From the NCBI RefSeq assembly GCF_023073915.1, contig NZ_JADPKK010000015.1, forward strand, positions 182,861 through 246,860: DNA of 64,000 nucleotides, read 5' to 3'. This document shows, piece by piece, positions 8,047 through 18,800 of this stretch (positions are counted from its first letter, which is position 1; each line of letters begins with the position of its first letter). Source of the DNA: Bradyrhizobium sp. 149. GTDB taxonomy: Bacteria; Pseudomonadota; Alphaproteobacteria; Rhizobiales; Xanthobacteraceae. The translations under genes were made by a program, and so were the position numbers. The notes below the pieces were generated by a model, which saw only the letters and a list, made by a program, of their open reading frames with translations, made no database searches and was not told the origin of the DNA.

Positions 8047-8260
8047 AGCCCGTGAATTCCTCAGTGCGGGCAAATAACGGCACCCCTGCCCAAAGGTTCC
8101 TGGACATTTGAGGCCGTTTCCACCCCGAATCGACAAGCATTGAGTACGCCGGGACCTCATCCGTTTTATGACTGGTTATTGGCGAAGCCGAGACGCGGTG
8201 TCTCAGTCGCGCCGCGTTTTGCGGTGCCGCACATCAAATGAGGCGCAACGCCGCGCGCGA

Positions 8261-8671
8261 TTACGTCGCGATCGCTGCGTCGGTCGGGCGAACCGGCTGC
8301 GGGCGGCCGTGCTCATCGATCGAGACGTAGGTGAAGTTGCCGTCGGTGACGAGAAACGGATGCTGCTCCCCGCGGCGCAGCGCCCATGCCTCCAGATGCA
8401 CGGTGATGGACGTGCGCCCGACGCGGACGAGATGGGCGTGAACCGAAACGAGATCGCCGACATAGACGGCTTTGCGAAAATTCATCGCTTCGATCGCGAC
8501 GGTCACGGTGCGCGACTTCGCGACCTTTGACGCAAACACGCCGCCGCCGACATCCATCTGACTGAGCAGCCAGCCGCCAAAGATGTCGCCGTTCGCATTG
8601 GTGTCGGCGGGCATCGCCAGTGTGCGGATGCAGAGATCGCCGCCCGGCCCGGCATTGGCTTGTTCGTTCAT
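8261..8671 (-). CDS. Acyl-CoA thioesterase, hotdog fold (YciA-like)
   Basis: Cytoplasmic thioesterase of 136 aa that hydrolyses acyl-CoA to free acid and CoA. The hotdog core is clear: NANGDIFGGWLLSQMD near residues 26-41 holds the catalytic aspartate region of the YciA/ACOT family, followed by AIEAMNFRKAVYVGDLVSV. The gene is 37 bases downstream of the fad operon on the same strand and could be its last member, which fits a role in balancing acyl-CoA pools. Confidence 0.88.
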   Translation of the reverse strand: MNEQANAGPGGDLCIRTLAMPADTNANGDIFGGWLLSQMDVGGGVFASKVAKSRTVTVAIEAMNFRKAVYVGDLVSVHAHLVRVGRTSITVHLEAWALRRGEQHPFLVTDGNFTYVSIDEHGRPQPVRPTDAAIAT

Positions 8672-8707
8672 GCCGCTCTCACTTGAAAATTGCTCACGTG
8701 AAACTGC

Positions 8708-10804
8708 TCACCTGAAATTATCCCAGCCCGGATCCGGCGCAAAGCGTTCGCCGAATCTCACGGCCAGCGCCCGCAAGGTAGATACGACATTATCCACGCC
8801 ACGCGTCCGCGCATAGTTCAACGGACCGCCACGGAACGGTGCATAACCGGTGCCGAAGATCATGGCGCCGTCGACCATGTCGGCATCATCGACGATACCC
8901 TCACGCAGAGCGGCGACGCAGACGTTGGACATCGGCAGCACCAGGCGGTCGATCATCTGGTCGGTGACGCGCGGACCGGTCTCGGGCAATGGCGCCTTCT
9001 CGGCCTTGCCGTCGCGCCAGACGTAAAAGCCCTTGCCGCTCTTGCGGCCGAGTTCGCCCTTGGCGACCTTCTCGCGCAGCCACGCCGGCGTCGGCGGCAA
9101 CAGATCGCCGAACTTGGTGCGAAGCATGTCGCCGACATCAAGACATATGTCGAGCCCGACCTGATCGGCCAGCTCGATCGGCCCCATCGGCATGCCGAAC
9201 TGCTCCGCGGCCGCGTCGATCAGGCGCTGGTCGATCTTCTCGTCCAGCATCACCATCGCTTCCAGCATGTAGGGCGTCAGCGCGCGGTTGACGAGGAAGC
9301 CCGGCGAGCTCTTCACCGACAATGGCAGCCGATCGATCGCGCCGACGAAGGCGCGTGCCTCCTTCAGCACCTGCGTGTCGTTACCGTCATGGCTGACGAC
9401 TTCGACCAGCTGCAACCGCGACACCGGGTTGAAGAAGTGGAGGCCGACCAGCCGCTCCGGACGCGCCAGCGTCGTGCGCAAATCCTGGAGCGGAATGCTC
9501 GACGTGTTGGTCGCGAGAATCGCGCCCGGCTTCATCCGCGGCTCGAGGCCGGCATAGACCTTCTGCTTCAGCTCGAGCTTCTCCGGGACCGCCTCGATGA
9601 CGAGATCGGCGTTGCGGACGCCCTCCCCGTCCATGTCGGGGATCAGGCGATCGAGCGCGTCGCGGACATCGGTGGGTTTCCGGATGATCTTGCCATAGAG
9701 CTCGGCGGCGCGCTTGACCGCGCCCGCGATCGGCTCCGCCTTCATGTCGGCGAGCGAAACGCGCAGCCCCTGCCCCGCGCACCAGGCCGCAATGTCGCCA
9801 CCCATGGCGCCGGCGCCGATGACGTGAACATGCTTGATCGTGTTGCCGCTGCCTGCGGCCTTCTTCATCTGCTCGCGCAGAAAGAACGCACGGATCAAAT
9901 TCTGCGCGGTCGGCGTCACCATCAACTTGGCGAACGAGGCCTGCTCTGCCCTGAGCATCGCGGCCTTGCTGCCGCCATGGGTCTCCCAGAGATCGATCAA
10001 TGCATAGGGCGCCGGATAGTGCTCGCGGGACGCAGCCTTCGCCGCCTCCGAGCGCATCCGCCTCGCCAGCAGCCCGCGCACCGGACCGAAGTTCGCCGCA
10101 CGCGTCAGAAAGCCGGGCCGCGCCCGCTTGAGGCGGCCGAACAGCGCATCCTTGACGGCATTGCGAACGTGGCGCTCCTGCGTCACGGTGTCGACGAGGC
10201 CGAGCGATCTGGCGCGGCGGGCATCGATGGTGCGGCCGGTCAGCATCAAGGCCATCGACTGGGTCGGATTGACCAGCGCGGTGAAACGCGCGGTGCCGCC
10301 GAGACCGGGATGCAGGCCCAGCATCACCTCCGGGAAGCCAAAGCGCGCGCCCTCGATGGCGATGCGCGACTGGCAGGCGAGCGCAACCTCGAGCCCGCCG
10401 CCGAGGCAGAAGCCGTGGATCACCGCGACCGTCGGCAGCTTCAGCGCCTCCAGATGGTCGACCACCGCATGCGCGGCGCGGATGCGGTTCTCCACCATCG
10501 CGGCATCACTGGCGCCGCGGAATTCGTTGACGTCGGCCCCGGCGATGAAGCCGGACGGTTTTGCGGAGCGGATCACGAGGCCGGCAGGATGCTCGGTTTC
10601 GATCGCCGCGAGCACGGCGTCGAACTCCTCCATCACGTCCGAGGACAGGGTGTTGGCACTGGCATCAGCGCGGTCGAACAGCAGCCAGGCAACGCCGTCG
10701 GCGTCGCGCGTCAGCTTGAAATGCTTGTAGGGACTGTCCGACGTCGGCTGCGGCCCGAGCGTGAGGACGCGATCGCCGAGCGCGGTCATGATCTTCGATT
10801 GCAT
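8708..10804 (-). CDS. fadJ: Fatty-acid oxidation alpha subunit: enoyl-CoA hydratase / 3-hydroxyacyl-CoA dehydrogenase
   Basis: Bifunctional beta-oxidation enzyme, 698 aa from the ATG at 10804. The N-terminal crotonase domain (about 1-200) has both catalytic glutamate motifs, GGGLEVALAC and FPEVMLGLHPGLGGTARF. The NAD-binding domain starts at IKHVHVIGAGAMGGDIAAW (about 310) and the dehydrogenase histidine is in GLHFFNPVSRLQLVEVV. Two C-terminal 3HCDH domains follow. The start lies two bases after the thiolase stop; an upstream extension is just thiolase antisense-frame sequence. Together with the thiolase it forms the trifunctional complex. Confidence 0.93.
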   Translation of the reverse strand: MQSKIMTALGDRVLTLGPQPTSDSPYKHFKLTRDADGVAWLLFDRADASANTLSSDVMEEFDAVLAAIETEHPAGLVIRSAKPSGFIAGADVNEFRGASDAAMVENRIRAAHAVVDHLEALKLPTVAVIHGFCLGGGLEVALACQSRIAIEGARFGFPEVMLGLHPGLGGTARFTALVNPTQSMALMLTGRTIDARRARSLGLVDTVTQERHVRNAVKDALFGRLKRARPGFLTRAANFGPVRGLLARRMRSEAAKAASREHYPAPYALIDLWETHGGSKAAMLRAEQASFAKLMVTPTAQNLIRAFFLREQMKKAAGSGNTIKHVHVIGAGAMGGDIAAWCAGQGLRVSLADMKAEPIAGAVKRAAELYGKIIRKPTDVRDALDRLIPDMDGEGVRNADLVIEAVPEKLELKQKVYAGLEPRMKPGAILATNTSSIPLQDLRTTLARPERLVGLHFFNPVSRLQLVEVVSHDGNDTQVLKEARAFVGAIDRLPLSVKSSPGFLVNRALTPYMLEAMVMLDEKIDQRLIDAAAEQFGMPMGPIELADQVGLDICLDVGDMLRTKFGDLLPPTPAWLREKVAKGELGRKSGKGFYVWRDGKAEKAPLPETGPRVTDQMIDRLVLPMSNVCVAALREGIVDDADMVDGAMIFGTGYAPFRGGPLNYARTRGVDNVVSTLRALAVRFGERFAPDPGWDNFR

Positions 10805-10806
10805 GG

Positions 10807-12090
10807 TCACACCGCCTCGATCAGCATGGCGCCGCCGAGCCCGCCGCCGATGCATTCGGTAGCAACGCCGCGCCGCGTGCCGAGCCGCTTCATCGTGTTG
10901 ACGAGATGCAGTACGATGCGGTTGCCGGAGGTGCCGACGGGATGCCCGAGCGAGATAGCGCCGCCATCGACATTGAGTTTTTCGCGGTCGATCTCGCCGG
11001 CCGCGCCCTCGAGCCCCAAAATCTCGCGGCAGAACTTGTCGTCGTTCCAGGCCGCGAGGCAGCCGAGCACTTGGGTGGCGAACGCTTCGTTGAGCTCCCA
11101 GGTCTGGACGTCCTGGATCGTGAGATCGTTGCGCTTCAGTAGCGGCGTCGCCGACATCACCGGACCGAGACCCATGATAGCAGGATCAAGTGCGGCCCAG
11201 TTGCTGTCGACGATGACAGCTTTCGGCGTCAGCTTGTGCTTGGCGACCGCTTCGTCGGAAGCCAGGATCACCCAGGAGGCGCCGTCGGTGATCTGCGAGG
11301 AATTGCCGGCAGTGACCTGGCCCCAGGGACGCTCGAACACCGGCCTCAGTTTTGCAAGCGCCTCGGCCGTCGAGTCCGGACGCACGCCGTCATCATGCTC
11401 GAAGAATTTTCCGTCACGGGAGAATGCGGTCTCGACTTCACCCTTCAGATAGCCTTCTGCCTGCGCATGGGCGAGCCGGCGATGGCTCTCGGCGGCATAG
11501 GCATCGGACTGCGCGCGGGTGATGCCGAAGAGATGGCCGACGACTTCGGCAGTCTGGCCCATGTTCAAATCGGTGATGGGATCGGTCAGCCCGCGCTCGA
11601 GGCCGATGATCGGCTTGAGATAGCGCGGCCGCAGCTTGAAGGCTGCGGCAAGCCTCGCGGCGGCGCTCTTGGCAGTGGCAAGGCCTGCGAACCAGCGCAC
11701 GCCGGAATTGGGCCAGACCAGCGGCGCGTGGCTGAGCGCCTCGGTGCCGCCGGCGAGGATCATATTGGCATGACCTTCGCGGATATAGCGGTAGGCGGAG
11801 TCAATCGACTGCATGCCGGAGCCGCAATTGATCTGCACGGTGAAGGCGACCATGTCCTCGCCCATGCCGAGCCGGAGCGCGGCGACGCGGGCCGGGTTCA
11901 TCTCGTCCGCGATCACGTTGACGCAGCCGAGGATGACCTGGTCGAAGGTATCAGGCGAAAACGGCTGGCGCGCCAGCAGCGGTCGGCCACATTGCACGGC
12001 GAGATCGACCGGCGTGAACGGCCCGGGCCCAGAGCGTGCTTTGAGAAACGGCGTCCGGCTGCCGTCGACGATGAAAACCGGTCGTGCCAT
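10807..12090 (-). CDS. fadI: Acetyl-CoA C-acyltransferase (thiolase)
   Basis: Beta-ketothiolase of 427 aa, the final step of beta-oxidation (3-ketoacyl-CoA plus CoA to acetyl-CoA plus shortened acyl-CoA). The nucleophile is C89 in QINCGSGMQS; the second active-site motifs are GHPVGTSG and CIGGGLGGAMLIEAV near the C terminus. The length and the long loop domain fit the FadI type better than the short FadA type. Its ATG overlaps the fadE stop by one base, and fadJ follows two bases downstream, so all three are one translational unit. Confidence 0.93.
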   Translation of the reverse strand: MARPVFIVDGSRTPFLKARSGPGPFTPVDLAVQCGRPLLARQPFSPDTFDQVILGCVNVIADEMNPARVAALRLGMGEDMVAFTVQINCGSGMQSIDSAYRYIREGHANMILAGGTEALSHAPLVWPNSGVRWFAGLATAKSAAARLAAAFKLRPRYLKPIIGLERGLTDPITDLNMGQTAEVVGHLFGITRAQSDAYAAESHRRLAHAQAEGYLKGEVETAFSRDGKFFEHDDGVRPDSTAEALAKLRPVFERPWGQVTAGNSSQITDGASWVILASDEAVAKHKLTPKAVIVDSNWAALDPAIMGLGPVMSATPLLKRNDLTIQDVQTWELNEAFATQVLGCLAAWNDDKFCREILGLEGAAGEIDREKLNVDGGAISLGHPVGTSGNRIVLHLVNTMKRLGTRRGVATECIGGGLGGAMLIEAV

Positions 12091-14357
12091 CAGCTCGCCG
12101 CCCTCTGTTCACCGAGTTCCTGGAAGAATTGATGGACGTCGCCGGTTTTCTTGTAAATCGGCGACAGCGCCTCCGGCGCAAAATCATCGACCTCGATCAC
12201 TTCGGTGACGGCTTCGCGGGCTGCAGCCAGCTGCTCGCCCTCGGCCTGCGTGATCACGCCCTTGGTCACCGCATCCTTCCAGTCGCTGATATGCGCCGCG
12301 CGCATGCGCTTGGCGATGGCGTCCGTGCCTGCGACCAGATTGAACGCACGCTCCAGCCGGGCAAAGCCGCCGTCGTCGTCGACATAAGCCAGATCGGGCG
12401 TGAGGCGGTCGCGCGCGGCCGAGGGCTCCAGCACGAGGCTTGCGCATTGGTGCACGACGCGGTCGCTTGGGCCGAGCACACGGGCGCCGAACGGCTGGAC
12501 CACGAACTTAAGGAAACCCGCGACGAAACGGTTGGGCAGGTTGGCGAGGATCTCCGCAAGCCGGCTCTCGATGGTCCGAAAGCCGGTCGCCATGCACCAT
12601 TCGAGCGCGGCAAAATCCTCCTTTTGCCGACCCTCGTCCTGCCAACGTTTGAGCGCGGCCGAGAGCAGATACAGCTCGGAGAGAATGTCGCCGAAGCGCG
12701 CCGACAGCATCTCCTTGCGCTTGAACGCGCCGCCGAGCGTCAGCAGCGCCATATCGGCGCAGAGGGCAAACGCCGCAGAGTAGCGCGAGAGCTGGCGATA
12801 GAACGGCGTGGCGTCGCCTGCATCGGGGGCAAGCGCGAAGACACCAAAGCTCCAGCTCCGGCCGAACGCGCGCAATAGTGTCTCGAAGCTGTGGCTGACA
12901 TGCTTCCAGAACGCTTTGTCGAAGGCGGTGAGCCCACGTTCACGGTCGGTGTCGGCCAGCGCATTCATCTCGTCGAGCAGATAGGGATGCGCGCGGATCG
13001 CGCCCTGCCCGAACACGATGAGATTGCGCGTGAGGATATTGGCGCCCTCGACGGTGATGCCGACCGGGACGGCGCGGTGGAGATTGCCGAGATAGTTTTG
13101 CGGACCGTCGATCACGGCCTTGCCGCCATGGATGTCCATGGCGTCGTCGACCGCGGTGCGCATCCGCTCGGTCGCGTGCAGCTTCATGATGCCCGAGATG
13201 ACGGCCGGATGGATGCCGGCATTCAGCGCCGCGCAGGTCAGCCGCCGCGCCGCGTCGAGCTGGTAGGCGGTGGCGACGATGCGCGCGAGCGGCTCCTCGA
13301 CGCCCTCGAATTTGGAGATGGAGATGCCGAATTGCTCGCGGATGCGGGCATAGGCCCCGGTGGTGCGCGCGGCATAGGCGGCACCTGCCGCGGACAGCGA
13401 CGGCAGCGAAATGCCGCGGCCGGCCGCGAGCGCCGTCATCAGCATCTTCCAGCCCTGACCCAGCCGCTCTTGGCCGCCGATGACATAGTCGAGCGGAATG
13501 AAGACGTCGCGCCCCCGATTCGGGCCGTTCTGGAACACCTGCATCGACGGCAGATGGCGCTGGCCGATCTCGACGCCGGGCAGATTGGTCGGGATCAAGG
13601 CCACGCTGATGCCGAGCTCTTCCTGGCTGCCCACGAGATGATCGGGGTCATAGGCCTTGAAGGCGAGGCCCAGCAGCGTTGCGACGGGACCGAGCGTGAT
13701 GTAGCGCTTGTGCCAGTTGAGCTTGAGGCCCAGCACCTCCTGGCCCTCGAAGGTGCCCTTGCAGATGATGCCGGTGTCGACCATCGAGGCGGCATCGGAG
13801 CCGGCCTCGGGACTGGTGAGACCGAAGCAGGGAATGTCGCGGCCGCCGGCAAGACGCGGCAGCCAGCGCTGCTGCTGCTCCTGCGTGCCGAAGTGCATCA
13901 GGAGCTCACCGGGCCCCAGCGAGTTCGGCACCATCACCGTCACCGCGGCGGCGATCGAGCGGGTCGAGATCTTGCGCACCACCTCCGAATGCGCATAGGG
14001 CGAGAAGCCGAGGCCGCCGAACTCCTTCGGAATGATCATGCCGAAGAATTTTTCGCGCTTGATGAAGTGCCAGACGTCGGGTGGCAGGTCGCGCCATTCC
14101 CAAAAGATCTTCCACTCGTCCAGCATGGCGCAGAGCTCGTCGACGGGGCCGTTGAGGAAGGCATGCTCCTCTTCGGTCAGCTTTGCCTGCGGGACCTTCA
14201 GCAGCTTCGACCAATCGGGGTTGCCGGTGAAGAGATCGGCGTCCCACCAGACGTCGCCGGCCTCCAGCGCCTCGCGCTCGGTGTCCGACATCGCGGGCAG
14301 CACGCCGCGCGCCCAGGAAAAGATCGGTTTGGTCAGGGTATCGCGGCGGAAGCTCAT
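12090..14357 (-). CDS. fadE: Acyl-CoA dehydrogenase, FadE type
   Basis: FAD-dependent acyl-CoA dehydrogenase of about 755 aa, the first step of beta-oxidation. It has the acyl-CoA dehydrogenase N-terminal, middle (CFGLTSPEAGSDAASM) and C-terminal domains to about residue 470, then the extra C-terminal DUF1974 region typical of the long FadE branch, as in the 814-aa E. coli enzyme. The start at 14357 has GAGG six bases upstream; another ATG four codons earlier is less well placed. It heads the fadE-fadI-fadJ operon. Confidence 0.92.
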   Translation of the reverse strand: MSFRRDTLTKPIFSWARGVLPAMSDTEREALEAGDVWWDADLFTGNPDWSKLLKVPQAKLTEEEHAFLNGPVDELCAMLDEWKIFWEWRDLPPDVWHFIKREKFFGMIIPKEFGGLGFSPYAHSEVVRKISTRSIAAAVTVMVPNSLGPGELLMHFGTQEQQQRWLPRLAGGRDIPCFGLTSPEAGSDAASMVDTGIICKGTFEGQEVLGLKLNWHKRYITLGPVATLLGLAFKAYDPDHLVGSQEELGISVALIPTNLPGVEIGQRHLPSMQVFQNGPNRGRDVFIPLDYVIGGQERLGQGWKMLMTALAAGRGISLPSLSAAGAAYAARTTGAYARIREQFGISISKFEGVEEPLARIVATAYQLDAARRLTCAALNAGIHPAVISGIMKLHATERMRTAVDDAMDIHGGKAVIDGPQNYLGNLHRAVPVGITVEGANILTRNLIVFGQGAIRAHPYLLDEMNALADTDRERGLTAFDKAFWKHVSHSFETLLRAFGRSWSFGVFALAPDAGDATPFYRQLSRYSAAFALCADMALLTLGGAFKRKEMLSARFGDILSELYLLSAALKRWQDEGRQKEDFAALEWCMATGFRTIESRLAEILANLPNRFVAGFLKFVVQPFGARVLGPSDRVVHQCASLVLEPSAARDRLTPDLAYVDDDGGFARLERAFNLVAGTDAIAKRMRAAHISDWKDAVTKGVITQAEGEQLAAAREAVTEVIEVDDFAPEALSPIYKKTGDVHQFFQELGEQRAAS

Positions 14358-14534
14358 GGCGGACCTCATGCATCGGCGCGGTTGTCGGGCATTTTAGCGG
14401 AAAGCGGCCAGCGCAGGTGAACACTTCGCCGACGAAAAGACGCGAATTGACGCGGCCGGGCGACCGCCCAGGGGCCATAACGGCCGGGGCGCGGTGGCAG
14501 TTCCGGGAGGGGGATGGCTTCGAGGCCGGCAGGT

Positions 14535-15158
14535 CTAATCCGGCCGCACCATCTCGAACATGTTTTCCGGCTTGATCTCGAAATAATCACCGCTGCGGCC
14601 GGCCCGGACGATCGGGCGGGCGGCGGCGGTCTGATAGACGCCGTCCTTGATCATGGCCTTGTCGATGTGGACGGCAACGACCTCGCCGAGCGTCAGCCAG
14701 GCATTGGCTTCCTTGCCGTCGGCGCCCTTGAGGCGGACGATGTCGGACACCTTGCATTCGAAGGCGACGGGACTCTCGCCGACACGCGGCACGTTGACGA
14801 GCCTGCCGGGCACGGCGGTGAGGCCGGCGACCTTGAACTCGTCAACCTCGGGGCCAACGTGCGCCGCAGTCGCGTTCATGTGCCTGGCCAGGTCCATGGT
14901 GGCGAGATTCCAGACGAACTCGCCGGTCTGCTGGATGTTCTCGACCGTGTCCTTCCAGTTGGTGGAGGAGAAGCCGATGATCGGCGGCACGTAAGCGAAG
15001 GCGTTGAAGAAACTGTAGGGCGCGAGATTGACGTGGCCCTTGGTGTCGCGCGACGAAATCCAGCCGATCGGCCGCGGCGCGACAATGGCGTTGAAGGGAT
15101 CGTGCTTGAGGCCGTGGCCCTTGGCGGGCTCGTAGAAGTGCAGGTCTTTGTCAGTCAC
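14535..15158 (-). CDS. Flavin reductase family protein (FMN-binding split barrel)
   Basis: Protein of 207 aa in the DIM6/NTAB flavin reductase family. The core stretch NAIVAPRPIGWISSRDTKGH with NLAPYSFFNAFAYVPPIIGF is the FMN-binding split barrel. Such proteins reduce FMN with NAD(P)H or serve as flavoprotein oxidoreductases. The start is a GTG at 15158 with AGGAA upstream. It follows the TetR gene of the RND operon on the same strand after 90 bases; whether it is cotranscribed is unclear. Confidence 0.85.
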   Translation of the reverse strand: MTDKDLHFYEPAKGHGLKHDPFNAIVAPRPIGWISSRDTKGHVNLAPYSFFNAFAYVPPIIGFSSTNWKDTVENIQQTGEFVWNLATMDLARHMNATAAHVGPEVDEFKVAGLTAVPGRLVNVPRVGESPVAFECKVSDIVRLKGADGKEANAWLTLGEVVAVHIDKAMIKDGVYQTAAARPIVRAGRSGDYFEIKPENMFEMVRPD

Positions 15159-15248
15159 GCGCTGTTCCTTCTCGTCATTGCGAAGCGGCCCGCAGGGCGG
15201 CCCGGAACGACAGCAGATCGGCTTTATAGGAGGAAATACGCCGCCGCG

Positions 15249-15848
15249 TCAGTGCCGCGGGGACAATCCCGCGATGACGAAATCGATCATCTGGTCGATG
15301 GTCGGGCCCGGCTTGCTAGCGCACTGGGCGATCATCTGGGGGTGGAAAAAGCGCATCATCGCGGTGCAGGCGCAGAGCGAGGCCAGTTGCAGGTCCGGCG
15401 CCTCGAACTCGCCGGAGGCCACGCCTTGCGCGATCATCTGGCCGATGACCCCGGCAATGCACTCCATGTGGTTGACGCAGACGTCCCAGTCCTCCTGCAT
15501 CGCGATCTCGACCATCTCGTGCAACTTGGAATCGCCGACATAGCGCTCGGTGTTCATGCGATGGATGGTGGTGAGCAGTTCGCGGAAGCGCGGGAGTACC
15601 GGACCGGGCCTCGCCACGATCCGCTGCGCTTCCAGTTCGACCTCGCCCATCAGCGAGCGGGCCACCGCCTGATGAATCGCCTTCTTCGATTCGAAGAAGC
15701 GATAGACGTTGGCGGGGCTCATCTTGAGCTCCTTGGCGATGTCCCCGACCGTGGTCTTGAGATAGCCGATCTGGCGGAACAGCCGCTCGGCCACCTCGAG
15801 AATACGATCCCGGGTGTCGCCTTCGATATGTTCCGAAACCAGTGTCAT
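15249..15848 (-). CDS. TetR/AcrR-family regulator of the RND operon
   Basis: Regulator of 199 aa with a typical TetR N-terminal HTH (RDRILEVAERLFRQIGYLKT then VGDIAKELKMSPANVYRFFESK, residues 12-55) and a variable ligand-binding C-terminal domain. It starts 35 bases after the RND pump stop, so it is probably the third gene of the adaptor-pump-regulator operon. An imperfect palindrome over the operon promoter (20327-20366) is its likely target. Confidence 0.88.
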   Translation of the reverse strand: MTLVSEHIEGDTRDRILEVAERLFRQIGYLKTTVGDIAKELKMSPANVYRFFESKKAIHQAVARSLMGEVELEAQRIVARPGPVLPRFRELLTTIHRMNTERYVGDSKLHEMVEIAMQEDWDVCVNHMECIAGVIGQMIAQGVASGEFEAPDLQLASLCACTAMMRFFHPQMIAQCASKPGPTIDQMIDFVIAGLSPRH

Positions 15849-15883
15849 CTGTCAGGACTCGTGAGTCAGCACTTCATCTTCAC

Positions 15884-18800
15884 TTATTCAGCCGCCTCAG
15901 CAAGCTGAATAGCATGCTGGTCATCGCTGCCATGCTGCGGTGCGGCAGGCTGCTCGGGGGTGCCCGCCTCATCCAGACTCTTGCGGAACCAGAGAGCGTA
16001 GAGGCCCGGCAGGTACAGCAGCGTGAGGAAGGTCGCGACGAACAATCCGCCCATGATGGTGATCGCCATCGGGCCCCAGAACGCCGAGCGCGACAGCGGG
16101 ATCATGGCAAGGATGGCGGCGAGCGCCGTCAGTACCACCGGCCGGGCGCGGCGGACGGTCGCCTCCACGATCGCCTCTCGGCGAGTCAAGCCATGAGAAA
16201 CGTCGGTCTCGATCTGATCCACCAGGATGACCGCGTTGCGCATGATCATGCCCGCGAGCGCGATCAGGCCGAGCAGCGCCACGAAGCCGAACGGGGCGTT
16301 GGCGATGTTGAGCCCGAACGAGGCGCCGACGATGCCGAGCGGCGCGGTCAGGAACACCAGGATCAGGCGCGAGAAGCTCTGCAGCTGGAACATCAGCAGC
16401 GTCAGCATCACCATGACCATCAGCGGGAAGAGGATGAAGATCGAGGCGTTGCCCTTCGCGGATTCCTCGAACGCGCCGCCCGGCTCGATGCGGTAGGCCG
16501 GCTCGAGATTGTCCTTGATCGCCTTCAGCTTCGGCGTGATCTGGCCGGTGACGTCGGGCGCCTGCACGCCATCGACGACGTCGGAGCGCACGGTGATCGC
16601 CATGTCACGGTTACGCCGCCACATGATTGGCTCCTCGTGGGCATATTCGATCTTGGCGATCTGCTGCAGCGGCACGGCCACGCCGTTGCGCGAGGTGATG
16701 GTGAGATCGCCGACTGCACCGAGGTCGAGCCGTTCGGACGGGACGGCGCGCGCGACCACGCCGACCTTCTCGATGCCGTCGCGCACGGTCGTCACCTGTG
16801 AGCCCGAGATCAGCATCGACAGCGCCTGCGACACGTCCTGCGGGGTCAGGCCCATGGCGCGGGCGCGATCCTGGTCGACGACGAGCTTGAGGTAAGGCGA
16901 CTGCTCGTTCCAGTCGAGCTGGACGTCCTTGACGCTCTTGTTCTGCCGCATGACGTCGCGGACCTGGTAGGCGATCTCGCGCACCTTGTTGGCGTCGGGG
17001 CCGATCACGCGAAACTGCACGGGAAAACCAACGGGAGGACCGAAATTGAAGCGGTCGACGCGCACGCGGGCCTCGTTGAGCGCGCCGTCGGCAACGGCGT
17101 TTTCGAGCCTGGCCTTGATGCGCTCGCGCGCCTCGACGCCCTTTGCGACGATGACGACCTCCGCAAAAGCCTCGTTCGGAAGCTGCGGATTGAGGCCGAG
17201 CCAGAAGCGCGGCGAACCCTGCCCGACATAAGCCGTATAGGTCTCGATGTCCTTGTCGTCCTTGAGCATAGCCTCGGCCTTCTTCACCGCCTTTTCCGTG
17301 ACGTTGAAGGCGGTGCCCTCGGGCAGGCGCAGCTGGAGGAACAGCTCCGGCCGCTCAGACAGCGGAAAGAACTGTTGCTGGACGTGGCCGAAGCCGACAA
17401 TCGAGGCGATGAAGACGCCGACGGTCGCGACCACGACGGTGATGCGGTGGTTGACGCACCATTGCACGACGGCGCGCAGGCCGCGGTACATGCGGGTCTC
17501 GTAGACCGCGTGCGGATCGTGATTGTGGTGCACCTTGATGTTGGGCAGCAGCATGACGCCGATATAGGGCGTGAAGATCACCGCCACGAACCAGGACGCA
17601 ACCAGCGCGATCGCCACGATCCAGAAAATGCTGCCGGCATATTCGCCGACCGCCGAATTGGCAAAGCCGATGGGGAGGAAGCCAGCGGCCGTGACCAGCG
17701 TTCCCGTGAGCATCGGAAACGCAGTTGATTCCCAGGCAAAGGACGCCGCGCGCATGCGGTCCCAGCCCTGCTCCATCTTCACCACCATCATCTCGACCGC
17801 GATGATGGCATCATCCACCAGCAGGCCGAGCGCGATGATCAGCGCACCGAGCGTGATGCGGTGCAGGTCGAGCGACATGGTGTTCATGACGACGAAGACG
17901 ATGCCGAGCACCAGGGGCACCGACAGCGCGACCACGATGCCGGTGCGCCAACCGAGCGCCAGGAACGACACGAACAGCACGATGACGAGGGCTTCCATGA
18001 AGGAGTGCACGAACTCGCCGACGGCGTGCTCGACCACCTTGGGCTGGTCGGCGATCAGCTTGACGTCGACGCCCTGCGGCACCGCCTTCATGAATTCAGA
18101 CGTCGCCTTCTCGACCTCCTTGCCGAGATCGAGGATGTTGGCGCCCTTGGCGGTGACGACGCCGATACCGATCGCGGCCTTGCCTTCCTGCCGCACGATA
18201 AAGCTCGGTGGGTCGACATAGCCGTGGGTGACGGTGGCGATGTCGCCGAGGCGGAACACGCGGCCATTGCTCTCGACCGGGGTTTCGGCGACGGCCTTGG
18301 CGCCGTCGAGCGCACCGGTGACGCGCAGCGGCACGCGCTGCGACGAGGTCTCGACGGTGCCGGCCGGCGTCACGTTGTTTTGCTTGGCCAGGGAATCGAA
18401 CAGCGCCTGCGGCGTGATGCCGAGGGTGGCGAGCTTGGCATGGGAGAATTCGACGAAGATGCGCTCATCCTGGTTGCCATAGACGTCGACCTTGGTCACG
18501 CCCGGCACCTTCAGAAGGCGCTGACGGAAACCCTCCGAGACCTTCTTGAGCTGGGCGTAGTCGGCGCCGTCGCCGGTCATCATGTAGAGGATGGAATCGA
18601 CGTCGGAGAACTCGTCGTTGACGACGGGCCCGAGAATGCCTGCGGGCAACTGGCCCTGCACATCAGCCAGCTTCTTGCGCAGCAGATAAAAGAGATACGG
18701 CACATCCTTCGGCGGCGTGGAATCGCGGAAGGTCACCTGGAGCGCGGTGAAACCGGGCTTTGAGTAGGTTTGAACCTTCTCGAAGTAAGGCAGCTCCTGG

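Noticed and set aside
9389..11452. Plus-strand open frame of 687 codons across fadJ and fadI
   Set aside because: Antisense of two well-conserved beta-oxidation genes at high GC; no motif and Arg/Ala/Gln-rich unnatural composition.
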